Positions 8,743-17,049 are shown, counted from the stretch's first letter. The stretch is 64,000 bases of DNA from an uncultured Oscillospiraceae bacterium (GCA_934655875.1 CAKUHB010000001.1:124001-188000), one strand, 5' to 3'. Notes: generated by a model from the sequence alone, not told the origin. A program made the numbers and translations.

Positions 8743-9501
8743 TTATGCCTGCGGAAATTCGATGCCCTGATGATGCAGAATGAAACGAACCGGGTAATAG
8801 CAGTCGAGATAATTTTTGCAGAACCATTCATACGTCGCGTCCGGCAGGTGTACCAGCTCCGGCGCCTGCGTGCGGAAAAGCTTGAACGTCTGCTCATCGC
8901 CGCACAGAAGCGCGGCGGCCAGCTCCATCTCGCCCTCGGCCTCCAGCCGGTACAGGCATTTGTCCATGATGGCGGCGCAGGCGCGCTCCTCCTCGCTGCC
9001 CAGAAGCTCCTTGTTGCCCAGCCACGCGAGGAAATCGTCCAGCTTCAGCTCCGTCCGCGCCGCGGCGTGCGAGAGCTTGGTAAACTCCGGCTCGGCGTGC
9101 CGCTTGAGAATGTCGATCAGGTAGACCAGCAGGTTCTCGTCCAGACACACACTGTCGAGGAACACCTCGAAGATATCGCGTGTTTCAGTTCTGACCGGCT
9201 CCTGCGGCGCTTGCTCCGGCGTATTTTCCTGCTGCGGCTGCGAAGCCGAAGCCAGCTGCGCGATCGCCGCGTTCAGCTCCGCCGGGTCAAAGCTGTCGTA
9301 TTCCTCCTGCGCGATCTCGGTTCCGTCCGCTTCCGCGCAGGCCCTGACAAATGCCGGAATGCCGATCCGGCTGATCTCCGCCTGCAATTGCAGCGCCTTT
9401 TTGAGATCCTCTTGCTCCGTCAGCACAATGCCCTCCGGCGCCTTGCGCGTCCCCTCGCAGATCTCGGATAAATATTGCAGATAATACGGAATGAGCGACA
9501 T
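8743..9501 (-). CDS. conserved protein of unknown function in ppaC operon
   Basis: This 252-residue acidic protein has no signal peptide and no membrane segment. A mostly helical N-terminal half ends in a Gln/Glu/Pro-rich linker (about residues 83-104). A second helical half is rich in Leu, Trp and Tyr. No catalytic motif was recognised. It lies 12 bases upstream of the CBS pyrophosphatase and is the first gene behind the promoter at 9528-9556, so it is co-transcribed. Function unknown. Confidence 0.75.
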   Translation of the reverse strand: MSLIPYYLQYLSEICEGTRKAPEGIVLTEQEDLKKALQLQAEISRIGIPAFVRACAEADGTEIAQEEYDSFDPAELNAAIAQLASASQPQQENTPEQAPQEPVRTETRDIFEVFLDSVCLDENLLVYLIDILKRHAEPEFTKLSHAAARTELKLDDFLAWLGNKELLGSEEERACAAIMDKCLYRLEAEGEMELAAALLCGDEQTFKLFRTQAPELVHLPDATYEWFCKNYLDCYYPVRFILHHQGIEFPQA

Positions 9502-9527
9502 GAACTGTCCTCCTGTTTTTTCTTTTC

Positions 9528-9556
9528 AGTGTAGCACGGGGATGGAGAAATGTCAA
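9528..9556 (-). promoter_or_regulatory. sigma-A promoter for the 9501-6367 operon
   Basis: On the minus strand, -35 TTGACA (9556-9551), a 17-base spacer and -10 TACACT (9533-9528) lie 27 bases before the ATG at 9501. Confidence 0.85.
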
Positions 9557-9593
9557 AAAGTATGGAAGTCTTTTGCAAATTTGCACCCAAAAT

Positions 9594-9880
9594 GCCTTCC
9601 CCTGGGGGAAGGTGGCCCGAAGGGCCGGATGAGGGTCGGGGAGCACGATCGATGCTGCTGTGCAGCTATTCGGTGCATTCAGGCCCTCATCAGTCACGGC
9701 TTACGCCGTGCCAGCTTCCCCCAAGGGAAGCCGATTTGGCCTGTGCAAATACGTACCATTCAGCAAATTTCGAGAGTACCTTCTATTGACTGCACTGATT
9801 CATCAGTTTCCTGTCTGAATTGTACCGCGTCCCCAGCACTCTTTTCTCCCCTATCTTTTCTCTTGCGAGAGAAAAGATAG
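9594..9880. repeat. dispersed intergenic repeat, copy R1 (hairpin-ended, MITE-like)
   Basis: This fills most of the 9502-9894 gap. The left part has imperfect inverted ends (CCTTCCCCTGGGGGAAGG ... CTTCCCCCAAGGGAAG) enclosing GGATGAGGG ... CCCTCATCAGTC. The right part ends in a 13-bp perfect hairpin (9851-9863 with 9868-9880). Both parts recur at 25656-26104, and the right part recurs inverted at 47193-47460. It carries no convincing gene. It sits about 15 bases beyond the stop of the MtnA-like gene. Confidence 0.8.
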
Positions 9881-9894
9881 GGCCTCCGGAGGAA

Positions 9895-10965
9895 TCATAC
9901 GACCGTCTCGTATTCCCCTTCTCCGCCGTCGGAGAAGTACCGGTGCAGGTCAAACGGCGAGAAGACGCCGCGGTCGGTCACGATGCCGGAGATGAGGTGG
10001 GGCGGAGTCATGTCAAAGGCGGGATAATAGCCCTTGACGCCGTCCGCCGCCGTGCGTACGCCCATCGCTTGCAGCGTAAAGGCCGGGTCGCGCATTTCGA
10101 TTTTGACGGTGTCCTTTGTCTCGTGGCCGATGTCCGGCGCGCCGGTCACAAAGGTTGGGATGCCGAAGTGGTTGGCGCAGATGGCAATTTGCATCGTGCC
10201 GACCTTATTGACCACATAGCCGTCCAGGCAGATCGCGTCCGCCGCGCAGGTGAACACATCCACATGCTCGCGTTCCATGACGAACGCGGGCATATTGTCG
10301 GTGATGACCGTCACGTCAAAGCCCATGTCGCGGCAGACCGTGGCCGTCAGGCGCGCGCCCTGAAAATACGGCCGCGTCTCCGGGCAGAACAGGCGGAACT
10401 GCTTCCCGGCCAGCTTCGCTTCCTTCAGCATCATGCCGACGATCGTCTCGCCGAAGCACTGCGTCATGACCGTCCCGCCCTCCGGGAGGAGCGGCACCAG
10501 ATATTTTGCGATCTCGTTGACCTTGCTGTAGCGGCGGTTGTTCGTGCCCACCGCATGCTCCCGGATGGCCAGATCGACCGGTTGCCCCTCCTCCAGCGCG
10601 AGCCGGGCCGCCTTCAGGCAGCCGTCGCAGATCATGCGCATGCGTTTGGCCGTCGTCGGCCGGGCGTTGGAGATGGTGTCATCCGCCGCCTGCAAAAAGG
10701 CCAGCTGCTCCACCTTGGACTTTTCCCGGCACTCATAGGCAGCCAGCGCCATGCCCATGGCCGCCGCGGTATACGGCCCCGCGCTCTGCGTCACCATATC
10801 CGCGATCGCCTGCGCAACCTCGCCGTGCGTTCTGCACCGGACAAACTCGATCTTCGCCGGATAGATCCGCCGGTCAAGGATGCGCACCTCGCCCGCGTCA
10901 TACCACGCGACATTCTCATATTGCAGCATAAATGCAAGACCTGCATCGGCCCGGAACTGTGTCAT
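9895..10965 (-). CDS. MtnA/eIF2B-family sugar-1-phosphate isomerase (S-methyl-5-thioribose-1-phosphate isomerase-like)
   Basis: This is a 356-residue protein of the MtnA / eIF-2B-alpha fold. The presumed catalytic pair is present: C170 in MTQCFGE and D243 in CAADAI. So is the phosphosugar motif ETRPYFQGARLTA (196-208) and the NKVGT segment (253-257). MtnA isomerises 5-methylthioribose-1-phosphate to the ribulose form. Related proteins act on ribose-1,5-bisphosphate or 5-deoxyribose-1-phosphate. Some MtnA positions differ (LDGYVVNK where NGDxANK is usual). It overlaps a purine nucleoside phosphorylase by four bases, which would supply a pentose-1-phosphate. The isomerase family is firm; the exact substrate is open. 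Confidence 0.8.
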   Translation of the reverse strand: MTQFRADAGLAFMLQYENVAWYDAGEVRILDRRIYPAKIEFVRCRTHGEVAQAIADMVTQSAGPYTAAAMGMALAAYECREKSKVEQLAFLQAADDTISNARPTTAKRMRMICDGCLKAARLALEEGQPVDLAIREHAVGTNNRRYSKVNEIAKYLVPLLPEGGTVMTQCFGETIVGMMLKEAKLAGKQFRLFCPETRPYFQGARLTATVCRDMGFDVTVITDNMPAFVMEREHVDVFTCAADAICLDGYVVNKVGTMQIAICANHFGIPTFVTGAPDIGHETKDTVKIEMRDPAFTLQAMGVRTAADGVKGYYPAFDMTPPHLISGIVTDRGVFSPFDLHRYFSDGGEGEYETVV

Positions 10966-11789
10966 ACGTCCATCTCCTCCACAATTTTTGTTAGATACCG
11001 GCTGAAGCGCTCCGCCACAGCCGCGCCGGTCTCATTGACCTCCTCGCCGGTCACGGCGCCGCCCGTGATGCCGGCTGCCATATTGGTAATGACGGAAATG
11101 CCCAGCAGCGGCAGGCCGCAGTGCGCCGCCGTCAGCGCTTCCGTGACCGTGGACATGCCGACCGCCTCGCCGCCCAGAATGCGGATGGCGCGGATCTCCG
11201 CAGGCGTCTCAAACTGCGGGCCGGGCATAAAGAAGTAGACGCCCTCCTTCACCTCGATCCCAAGCTCCGCCGCGCAGCGCTTCGCCAGCGTGCGCAGCTC
11301 CGGCGTATACATGCGCGTCGTGTCAAAAAAGCGCGGGCCAAATTCGTCCAGATTCTGTCCGCGCAGCGGACTGGCTCCGTTCAGCTTGATCTGATCGGCG
11401 ATCAGCATGAAGTCGCCCGGCCGGTAGCCGAGGTTCACGCCGCCGGCGGCGTTCGTCACGATGAGCGCCCGCACGCCAAGCTGCTTCAGAAGCCGCACCG
11501 GCTGCGTCAGCTGCTCGAAATCATACCCCTCATAGCTGTGGAAGCGGCCTGAAAGACACACGAGCTTCTTCCCGCCCAGTTCCCCGAAGATCAGCTTTCC
11601 GGCATGACCCGGCGCAGTGGAGACGGGAAAATTCGGAATGTCATGATAGTCGATCTCAGCGGTATTTGTAAGAGTCTCCGCAAACGGCCCGAGCGACGAG
11701 CCAAGGATCACCGCGAGCTGCGGCGCAAACGGCATCCGCGCACGGACATATGCCGCGCCTTCCTCATAAAATGCAAACGGTTCGTTCAT
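10962..11789 (-). CDS. punA: purine nucleoside phosphorylase (6-oxopurine type)
   Basis: This 275-residue trimeric-type PNP splits nucleosides with phosphate to a base and a pentose-1-phosphate. Visible motifs are the phosphate loop GSSLG (30-34), GRFHSYEG (81-88), TNAAGG (112-117), GPQFETPAE (190-198) and SVITN (232-236). N236 corresponds to the asparagine that selects hypoxanthine/guanine in human PNP; methylthioadenosine phosphorylases have aspartate there. It is first in a two-gene operon with the MtnA-like isomerase, behind its own promoter at 11828-11856. Confidence 0.92.
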   Translation of the reverse strand: MNEPFAFYEEGAAYVRARMPFAPQLAVILGSSLGPFAETLTNTAEIDYHDIPNFPVSTAPGHAGKLIFGELGGKKLVCLSGRFHSYEGYDFEQLTQPVRLLKQLGVRALIVTNAAGGVNLGYRPGDFMLIADQIKLNGASPLRGQNLDEFGPRFFDTTRMYTPELRTLAKRCAAELGIEVKEGVYFFMPGPQFETPAEIRAIRILGGEAVGMSTVTEALTAAHCGLPLLGISVITNMAAGITGGAVTGEEVNETGAAVAERFSRYLTKIVEEMDV

Positions 11790-11827
11790 AAAATCGTCCT
11801 GCCTTTTTCAGTTTTTCCGTTTTTCTT

Positions 11828-11856
11828 ATTCTACCGCACCGGTGCGGCGCGGTCAA
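11828..11856 (-). promoter_or_regulatory. promoter of the PNP operon with a palindrome in the spacer
   Basis: On the minus strand, -35 TTGACC (11856-11851) and -10 TAGAAT (11833-11828) are 17 bases apart. Fourteen of the spacer bases (11834-11847) form the perfect palindrome CCGCACCGGTGCGG, a likely operator. Confidence 0.8.
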
Positions 11857-11883
11857 CGCCGGGGAAAAATTTCACCGCGCGCA

Positions 11884-11912
11884 TTGACAGCTTTCTCCGC
11901 GCATGCTATAAC
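11884..11912 (+). promoter_or_regulatory. sigma-A promoter of the GntR-ABC exporter operon
   Basis: -35 TTGACA (11884-11889), a 17-base spacer and -10 TATAAC (11907-11912) lie 41 bases upstream of the GTG start of the regulator. Confidence 0.85.
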
Positions 11913-11926
11913 TGTACCAGTACAGT
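11911..11926. promoter_or_regulatory. putative GntR/YtrA operator
   Basis: The inverted repeat ACTGTA-CCAG-TACAGT begins inside the -10 box and covers the transcription start of the regulator gene. This is the expected place for autorepression by a YtrA-type GntR protein. Confidence 0.7.
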
Positions 11927-11952
11927 TCATACAGTCAGGAGGTGCCGCTTCT

Positions 11953-12321
11953 GTGATCTCCATCAACTACCGCGATCCCCGCCCCATTTATGAGCAGATC
12001 CAGTCCGAACTGCGCAGACTCATGCTGACGGGCGCGCTGCCGCCGGGCAGCCGTCTGCCGTCAGTGCGCGAGCTTGCCGGGCAGCTCGCCATCAACCCCA
12101 ACACCATCCAGCGCGCCTACCGGGAGCTGGAGACGGACGGCTATATCCTCTCCGTCGCCGGAAAGGGCTCCTTCGTCGCGCAGGTCGACCAGATCGCCGA
12201 GCAGCAGAAAAAGCAGGCGGTCGGCGCGTTCCGGGCCGCGGCGCAGCGGCTGCGCGCGCTCGGCCTGACGCAGGCGCAGCTGACGCAGCTTCTGACACAG
12301 GAGGATCCTGCCAATGATTGA
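11953..12321 (+). CDS. GntR-family transcriptional regulator, YtrA subfamily
   Basis: The protein has 122 residues from GTG 11953, placed by AGGAGGTG 8 bases upstream. The N-terminal winged helix is typical (PIYEQI ... LPSVRELA ... NPNTIQRAYRELE). The short helical tail without a ligand-binding domain marks the YtrA branch, which usually represses adjacent ABC exporters induced by cell-envelope antibiotics. The stop overlaps the next gene's start region by eight bases. Inducer unknown. Confidence 0.9.
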   Translation: MISINYRDPRPIYEQIQSELRRLMLTGALPPGSRLPSVRELAGQLAINPNTIQRAYRELETDGYILSVAGKGSFVAQVDQIAEQQKKQAVGAFRAAAQRLRALGLTQAQLTQLLTQEDPAND

Positions 12322-13201
12322 GCTTTCCCACGTGACCAAGCGCTTCGGCGCAAAAACGGCACTGGACGATCTGTCCCTCACTGTGCCGCAGGGCGCGGTC
12401 TACGGTCTTGTCGGCTCCAACGGCGCCGGCAAATCCACCGCACTCCGGCACATCATGGGCATCTACCGGCCCGACGCCGGCAACGTCACGATCGGCGGGT
12501 TGCCGGTCTATGAAAATCCGGAGGTCAAGAGCCGCATCGGCTATATTCCCGACGATCTGAGCGTGTTCGGCGGCGGGACGATCCAGGATCTGGCCGCCTT
12601 TTACCGCGCCATGTACCCGCGCTTCGACCTCTCCCGGTTTGACGCGCTGCGGGATGTGTTCCGGCTGGAGGAAAAGACGCCGCTGCGCCGATTCTCCAAG
12701 GGCATGCAGAAGCACGCGGCCTTCTGGCTGGCGCTGTGCATCCGCCCGGACTATCTGATCCTCGACGAGCCGGTCGACGGGTTGGACCCCGTCATGCGCC
12801 GCCAGATCTGGAGCCTTGTCGTGGAGGACGTGGCGGGCTACGGCACGACAGTGCTGGTCTCGTCCCACAATCTGCGCGAGCTGGAGGATATCTGCGACCA
12901 TGTCGGCATCATGCACGAGGGTACGATGCTGCTGGAGCGCGCGCTTTCCGACCTGCAGGACAATATCGTAAAGGTGCAGCTCGTCAGCGACCAGCCGCTG
13001 CCGGACACCTTGCAGATCCTGCACAAAAGCACACTCGGCCGGGTGCAGACACTCATCATCCGCGGCAACCCGCGGGAGGTCTCGAGCGTGCTTGCCGCCG
13101 GGGCGCCGCTGCTGTGCGACCTGCTGCCGCTTTCTTTGGAGGAAATATTCATCTACGAACTGGGAGGGACCGGCTATGACGTCAAAAATCTCGTGCTTTG
13201 A
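12314..13201 (+). CDS. ABC transporter ATP-binding protein (YtrB-like)
   Basis: This is a 295-residue ABC ATPase. Walker A is GSNGAGKST, the signature is the divergent FSKGMQKH, and Walker B/D-loop is YLILDEPVDGLDP, followed by the switch histidine in SSHNLRE. The YtrB/BcrA-type C-terminal tail of about 80 residues is present. It lies between the GntR regulator and a large permease, with overlaps on both sides, and would power that permease. Probably an export or envelope-stress system rather than an importer, as no binding protein is present. Confidence 0.92.
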   Translation: MIELSHVTKRFGAKTALDDLSLTVPQGAVYGLVGSNGAGKSTALRHIMGIYRPDAGNVTIGGLPVYENPEVKSRIGYIPDDLSVFGGGTIQDLAAFYRAMYPRFDLSRFDALRDVFRLEEKTPLRRFSKGMQKHAAFWLALCIRPDYLILDEPVDGLDPVMRRQIWSLVVEDVAGYGTTVLVSSHNLRELEDICDHVGIMHEGTMLLERALSDLQDNIVKVQLVSDQPLPDTLQILHKSTLGRVQTLIIRGNPREVSSVLAAGAPLLCDLLPLSLEEIFIYELGGTGYDVKNLVL

Positions 13202-15008
13202 CCGGGCGGTCTTCCGCCGGTCCGTCAGACGGACGCTGCCGCTCTTTCTTCTGCTGGCCTGCTACTGCCTGCTGCTGCCGCTGCGGCTGCTCTCATACTG
13301 CCGCGGGGTCTCGGTCTGCACGGAAGATTTCTTTGCGCAGGTTGAGCGGACGCTGCTCGATTACGCGCGGCTGAACGCGTCTGTTTTGCCGTTTCTCTTC
13401 GGCGGGCTTCTTGCATGGGTGCAGTTTTCGTGGCTGTTCCGGACGAACACCGCCTATTTTTACGCTGCCCTGCCCGTCCGGCGCGAGACGCTGTTTCTGA
13501 CGAATTATCTGACCGGCCTGCTCTTCTACGCAGGGCTGACGCTTGTTTCGTCGCTCCTTTCGTGGGCGGTCGGCGCGGGCTTCGGCGCGGCGGCCTTCTG
13601 GCCGGCCATGCAGATGTTTTTTGCGGCGATGCTGGGCTTTCTGCTGTTCTATTCCTTCGCCGTGCTCGTGTGCATGGTCGTGGGGCAGATGGCGGCCATG
13701 CCGATCGTCTATCTGATCCTGAATTTCGCCGTCTACGTGCTCGAGAGCATCGTGCAGCAGCTGCTGTACACCTTCGTCTACGGCATGCCCTACACGCAGG
13801 CGACGCGCATGCACGAGCTTGCGCTGCGCGCCACGCCGCTGCTGGGGCTGCTGCAGGGCGACTTCCGCATTGAGAGCGACTGGATGGATGTCAGCGGGCT
13901 CGGCTATGAAATAAACCCGCATCTGGTCGGCTGGGGCTACCTCGGGCTGCTTGCGGCGGCGGGTGTCTTATTTGCCGTGTGCGCGTTTTTCCTGCTGCGG
14001 CGGCGCGAGATGGAGCGCAGCGGCAGCGTGATCGCCGTCGGCTGGCTGCGGCCGGTCGCGTTATATGTGTTCACGATCGGCTGCGCGCTGGTGGTCGGCG
14101 AGGTTCTGATGGAGCTGCTGGCCAGCAATACGGCAGATAACTTCTGGTACGTGCTGCTGTTTTTGATGATCGGCGCGTTTCTGGGCTATTTCTCCGGAAG
14201 GATGCTGCTGCAAAAGACCGTCCATGTCTTCCGGCATGGCTGGATCGGGTTCGGCGCATGCTGTCTTGCGCTGCTGCTGGCGTTCAGCGCGGCGGAGTTT
14301 GACCTGTTCGGCTATTCCCGGTATCTGCCGCAGCGCAGTGAGATCCTGGCTGCCGGGCTGACGCACGAGCAATACTTTGGCTCGTATACCTCCGCCGACA
14401 GCGCGTATATTGACGACGTTCTGGCGCTGCACACCGCGCTGGTGGAAAACCGCGCCGCGCAGGAGCACCGGCGGGCCGCCTATCAGACCGGCACAGATCA
14501 GACGCAGAGCTTCTACATCACCTACCGCATGGCGGACGGGCAGCTCATGGAGCGGTATTACAGCGTGGTCTATGACGAGGCCGACGCCGCGCAGGCGGAC
14601 AGTCTCATCTCGCAGTTCTCCGCGCTCTACAACAGCACGACCTGCGTGCGCATCCGCACGGGCTTCGACACGCCGCGCACGGAAAAGAACGTGCTGTCGT
14701 GCTACGTCTATTCCAACGCCGGATACGAAACCGGCGAGCTGACCGGTCTTGATGCGTGGGCGGTCTATGACGCCTGCCGGCAGGACATTGACGCCGGGCG
14801 GCTCGGTGCGGAGGACGTCAGCGGCATCGGGACGGCCAGCGACAACGGGAACTATACCCCGCTCAACCTGATCTTCACCGTCACCTCCAGCGTCCCGGGC
14901 GAAACGGACAGCCTGTACGTCGAATCCATCCCGCTGGACGCCAGCGCGACCGTCAAGGCGCTGCAAGGCTTCGACTTCGACCCGTATTGGCCGGTCTCGG
15001 AATCCTGA
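13176..15008 (+). CDS. ABC-2 type permease with large extracytoplasmic C-terminal part
   Basis: This 610-residue membrane protein starts at ATG 13176, inside the ATPase gene (26-base overlap), behind GGGAGGG. About ten hydrophobic segments are visible, the first near residues 17-36, and they end at about residue 370. The last 240 residues, starting with SAAEFDLFGYSRYLPQR, are soluble and probably face outwards. This matches the ABC-2-family permeases found with YtrA-type regulators. Substrate unknown. Confidence 0.85.
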   Translation: MTSKISCFDRAVFRRSVRRTLPLFLLLACYCLLLPLRLLSYCRGVSVCTEDFFAQVERTLLDYARLNASVLPFLFGGLLAWVQFSWLFRTNTAYFYAALPVRRETLFLTNYLTGLLFYAGLTLVSSLLSWAVGAGFGAAAFWPAMQMFFAAMLGFLLFYSFAVLVCMVVGQMAAMPIVYLILNFAVYVLESIVQQLLYTFVYGMPYTQATRMHELALRATPLLGLLQGDFRIESDWMDVSGLGYEINPHLVGWGYLGLLAAAGVLFAVCAFFLLRRREMERSGSVIAVGWLRPVALYVFTIGCALVVGEVLMELLASNTADNFWYVLLFLMIGAFLGYFSGRMLLQKTVHVFRHGWIGFGACCLALLLAFSAAEFDLFGYSRYLPQRSEILAAGLTHEQYFGSYTSADSAYIDDVLALHTALVENRAAQEHRRAAYQTGTDQTQSFYITYRMADGQLMERYYSVVYDEADAAQADSLISQFSALYNSTTCVRIRTGFDTPRTEKNVLSCYVYSNAGYETGELTGLDAWAVYDACRQDIDAGRLGAEDVSGIGTASDNGNYTPLNLIFTVTSSVPGETDSLYVESIPLDASATVKALQGFDFDPYWPVSES

Positions 15009-15014
15009 TACGCC

Positions 15015-15055
15015 CAGCGGCCTGCATGTCCGGATGCAGGCCGCTGCTTTCTTCC
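15015..15055 (+). terminator. terminator of the GntR-ABC operon
   Basis: A 13-bp stem (15015-15027 with 15034-15046) is followed by a pyrimidine/T-rich tail. Confidence 0.85.
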
Positions 15056-15066
15056 TTTCTTTTTAT

Positions 15067-15080
15067 CGAACATATTTTCG
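15067..15080. promoter_or_regulatory. LexA (SOS) box
   Basis: CGAACATATTTTCG differs at one position from the Gram-positive LexA consensus CGAAC-N4-GTTCG. It lies 9 bases upstream of the -35 element of a Y-family polymerase gene. Confidence 0.85.
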
Positions 15081-15088
15081 ATTTTCTC

Positions 15089-15118
15089 TTGACCACGGCC
15101 GCACTTTGGTGGTATCAT
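15089..15118 (+). promoter_or_regulatory. promoter of the Y-family polymerase operon
   Basis: -35 TTGACC (15089-15094) and -10 TATCAT (15113-15118) are 18 bases apart, directly downstream of the LexA box. Confidence 0.75.
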
Positions 15119-15145
15119 ATCCATATCCAAAGGAGGTGACGCGGT

Positions 15146-16648
15146 ATGGCAGAGCCCTGCTATCTTGCCATTGATCTGAAATCCTTTTATGCTTCGGTCG
15201 AATGCGTGGCGCGCGGACTGGATCCGCTGAGAACGCATCTTGTCGTCGCGGACAAGAGCCGGACGGAAAAGACCATCTGTCTTGCCGTGTCCCCCGCTCT
15301 CAAGGCCTATGGCATTCCGGGGCGCGCGCGGCTGTTTGAGGTCGTGCAGCGCGTGGCCGCCGTCAATGCCGCGCGGCGGGCTGCCGCCGGGCGGCAGCTT
15401 TCCGGCAGCAGCTGCAATGCGGATGCGCTGCGCCAAGATCCGTCCCTTGCGCTGGACTATATCACCGCGCCGCCGCGGATGGCCCTTTATATGCAGACCT
15501 CCGCGCAGATCTATCAGATCTATCTCAAATACATCGCGCCGGAGGATCTGCACGTCTACTCCATCGACGAGGTGTTCATCGACGCCGCGCCGTACCTGCA
15601 CACAGGTCTCACGCCGCGTGCGCTCGCCATGCAGATCATTCTGGACGTCTACCGCACGACCGGCATCACCGCCACAGCCGGGATCGGCACAAATCTCTAT
15701 CTTGCCAAGATCGCCATGGACATTGAAGCCAAGCATACCCAGCCGGATGCAAACGGCGTGCGCATCGCCGAGCTGGACGAGCTGCAATACCGCAGGACGC
15801 TCTGGCAGCACCGGCCGCTGACCGATTTCTGGCGCGTCGGCCCCGGCATTGCCCGGAAGCTGGAAGCGAAGGGCATCTATACAATGGGCGATCTTGCGCG
15901 CTGCTCGGCCGGCGCACCAGACGCGTTTTATAACGAGGAGCTGCTCTACCGCATGTTCGGCGTCAACGCGGAGCTGCTGATCGACCATGCGTGGGGCTGG
16001 GAGTCGTGTACGATGGCGGATATCAAGAGCTACCGGCCCGCGTCGTCCAGCGTCGGCTCCGGTCAGGTTTTGCAGTGCGCATACCGCGCGGACAAGGCGC
16101 GGCTCGTGCTGCGCGAAATGGCGGATGCGCTGGCGCTCGACCTGTTCGAGCGCGGGCTTGTCACCGACCAGCTCGTTCTGACAGTCGGCTATGACGTGGA
16201 GAGCCTGTCCGCGCCGGACGCGCAGAGCTGCTATTGCGGGCCGGTCACAACCGACCGCTATGGGCGGCGCACGCCAAAGCCCGCGCACGGCTCCGAAAAT
16301 CTTGGTACGCCCACCGCGTCCGTCCAGCAGATCACGCAGGCGGCTTCGGCGCTCTTTGACCGCGTCGTGGATCCCGCGCTTCTCGTGCGGCGGATCTACC
16401 TCACCGCAAACCACACCCTGCCGCGCGAGCAGGCGGCGCAGATGGAATATCGCCAGCTGGACTTCTTTTCCGACGAAGCGCAGACGCAGGCCGAGCAGCT
16501 GCGGCTCGCGCGCGAGCGCCGGATGCAGGAAGCCATTCTGGCCATCCGGCACAAATACGGCAAAAACGCCATTGTCAAGGCCATGAGCTTTCAGGACGGC
16601 GCGACCGCCCGCCAGCGCAACGGACAGATCGGAGGGCACCAGGCATGA
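15146..16648 (+). CDS. Y-family (UvrX/UmuC-like) translesion DNA polymerase
   Basis: This 500-residue protein starts behind AAGGAGGTGACGC. The N-terminal catalytic motif is AIDLKSFYASVEC (residues 8-20). The second acidic cluster is VYSIDEVFIDA, and IGTNLYLAKIAMD follows in the palm. The finger region and the C-terminal little-finger part are complete. Polymerases of this branch (B. subtilis UvrX/YqjW) copy past DNA damage with low fidelity. The LexA box and the overlapping YolD-like gene are the usual SOS arrangement. An insertion with several Ala/Arg residues near 75-95 makes it somewhat longer than UvrX (about 415 residues). Confidence 0.92.
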   Translation: MAEPCYLAIDLKSFYASVECVARGLDPLRTHLVVADKSRTEKTICLAVSPALKAYGIPGRARLFEVVQRVAAVNAARRAAAGRQLSGSSCNADALRQDPSLALDYITAPPRMALYMQTSAQIYQIYLKYIAPEDLHVYSIDEVFIDAAPYLHTGLTPRALAMQIILDVYRTTGITATAGIGTNLYLAKIAMDIEAKHTQPDANGVRIAELDELQYRRTLWQHRPLTDFWRVGPGIARKLEAKGIYTMGDLARCSAGAPDAFYNEELLYRMFGVNAELLIDHAWGWESCTMADIKSYRPASSSVGSGQVLQCAYRADKARLVLREMADALALDLFERGLVTDQLVLTVGYDVESLSAPDAQSCYCGPVTTDRYGRRTPKPAHGSENLGTPTASVQQITQAASALFDRVVDPALLVRRIYLTANHTLPREQAAQMEYRQLDFFSDEAQTQAEQLRLARERRMQEAILAIRHKYGKNAIVKAMSFQDGATARQRNGQIGGHQA

Positions 16649-17049
16649 AGGACGACTACCGCGAGCTTCTGTATCTGCCGCACCACCGCTCACAGACCCA
16701 CGCGCCCATGCCGCGGCACGACCGCGCGGCGCAGTTCGCGCCCTTCGCCGCCCTCACAGGCTTCGACGCGCAGCTGCGCGAGACCGAACGCCAGACGCAG
16801 TCCCAGGCCGAGCCGAATGAAGACGCGCTGCAGGAGCTGGATCAAAGCCTGCATACGCTTTTCGCGTGCGTCCATACGCAGCCTGCGGTACAGGTGCGCT
16901 GGTTCGTGCCGGATGCAAAAAAATCCGGCGGCGCGTACAAGGCGGCCGCCGGGCGGGTATTGCAGTTGGATCGTAACCGGTCGCTTCTGGTTCTGGACAG
17001 CGGGCCGGTGATCGCGCTGGGCGCGATCGCGGAGCTTCGGTTTTTGTAA
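16645..17049 (+). CDS. YolD-like protein
   Basis: This is a 134-residue protein overlapping the polymerase stop by ATGA. It has the YolD start pattern (PHHRSQTHAPMPRHDRAAQF then APFAALTGFDAQ) and the C-terminal small beta domain ending in IALGAIAELRFL. YolD-like proteins accompany UvrX-type polymerases and are thought to act as UmuD-like partners. The gene converges with YfcE, whose last base is 17050, so there is no gap. Confidence 0.9.
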   Translation: MKDDYRELLYLPHHRSQTHAPMPRHDRAAQFAPFAALTGFDAQLRETERQTQSQAEPNEDALQELDQSLHTLFACVHTQPAVQVRWFVPDAKKSGGAYKAAAGRVLQLDRNRSLLVLDSGPVIALGAIAELRFL

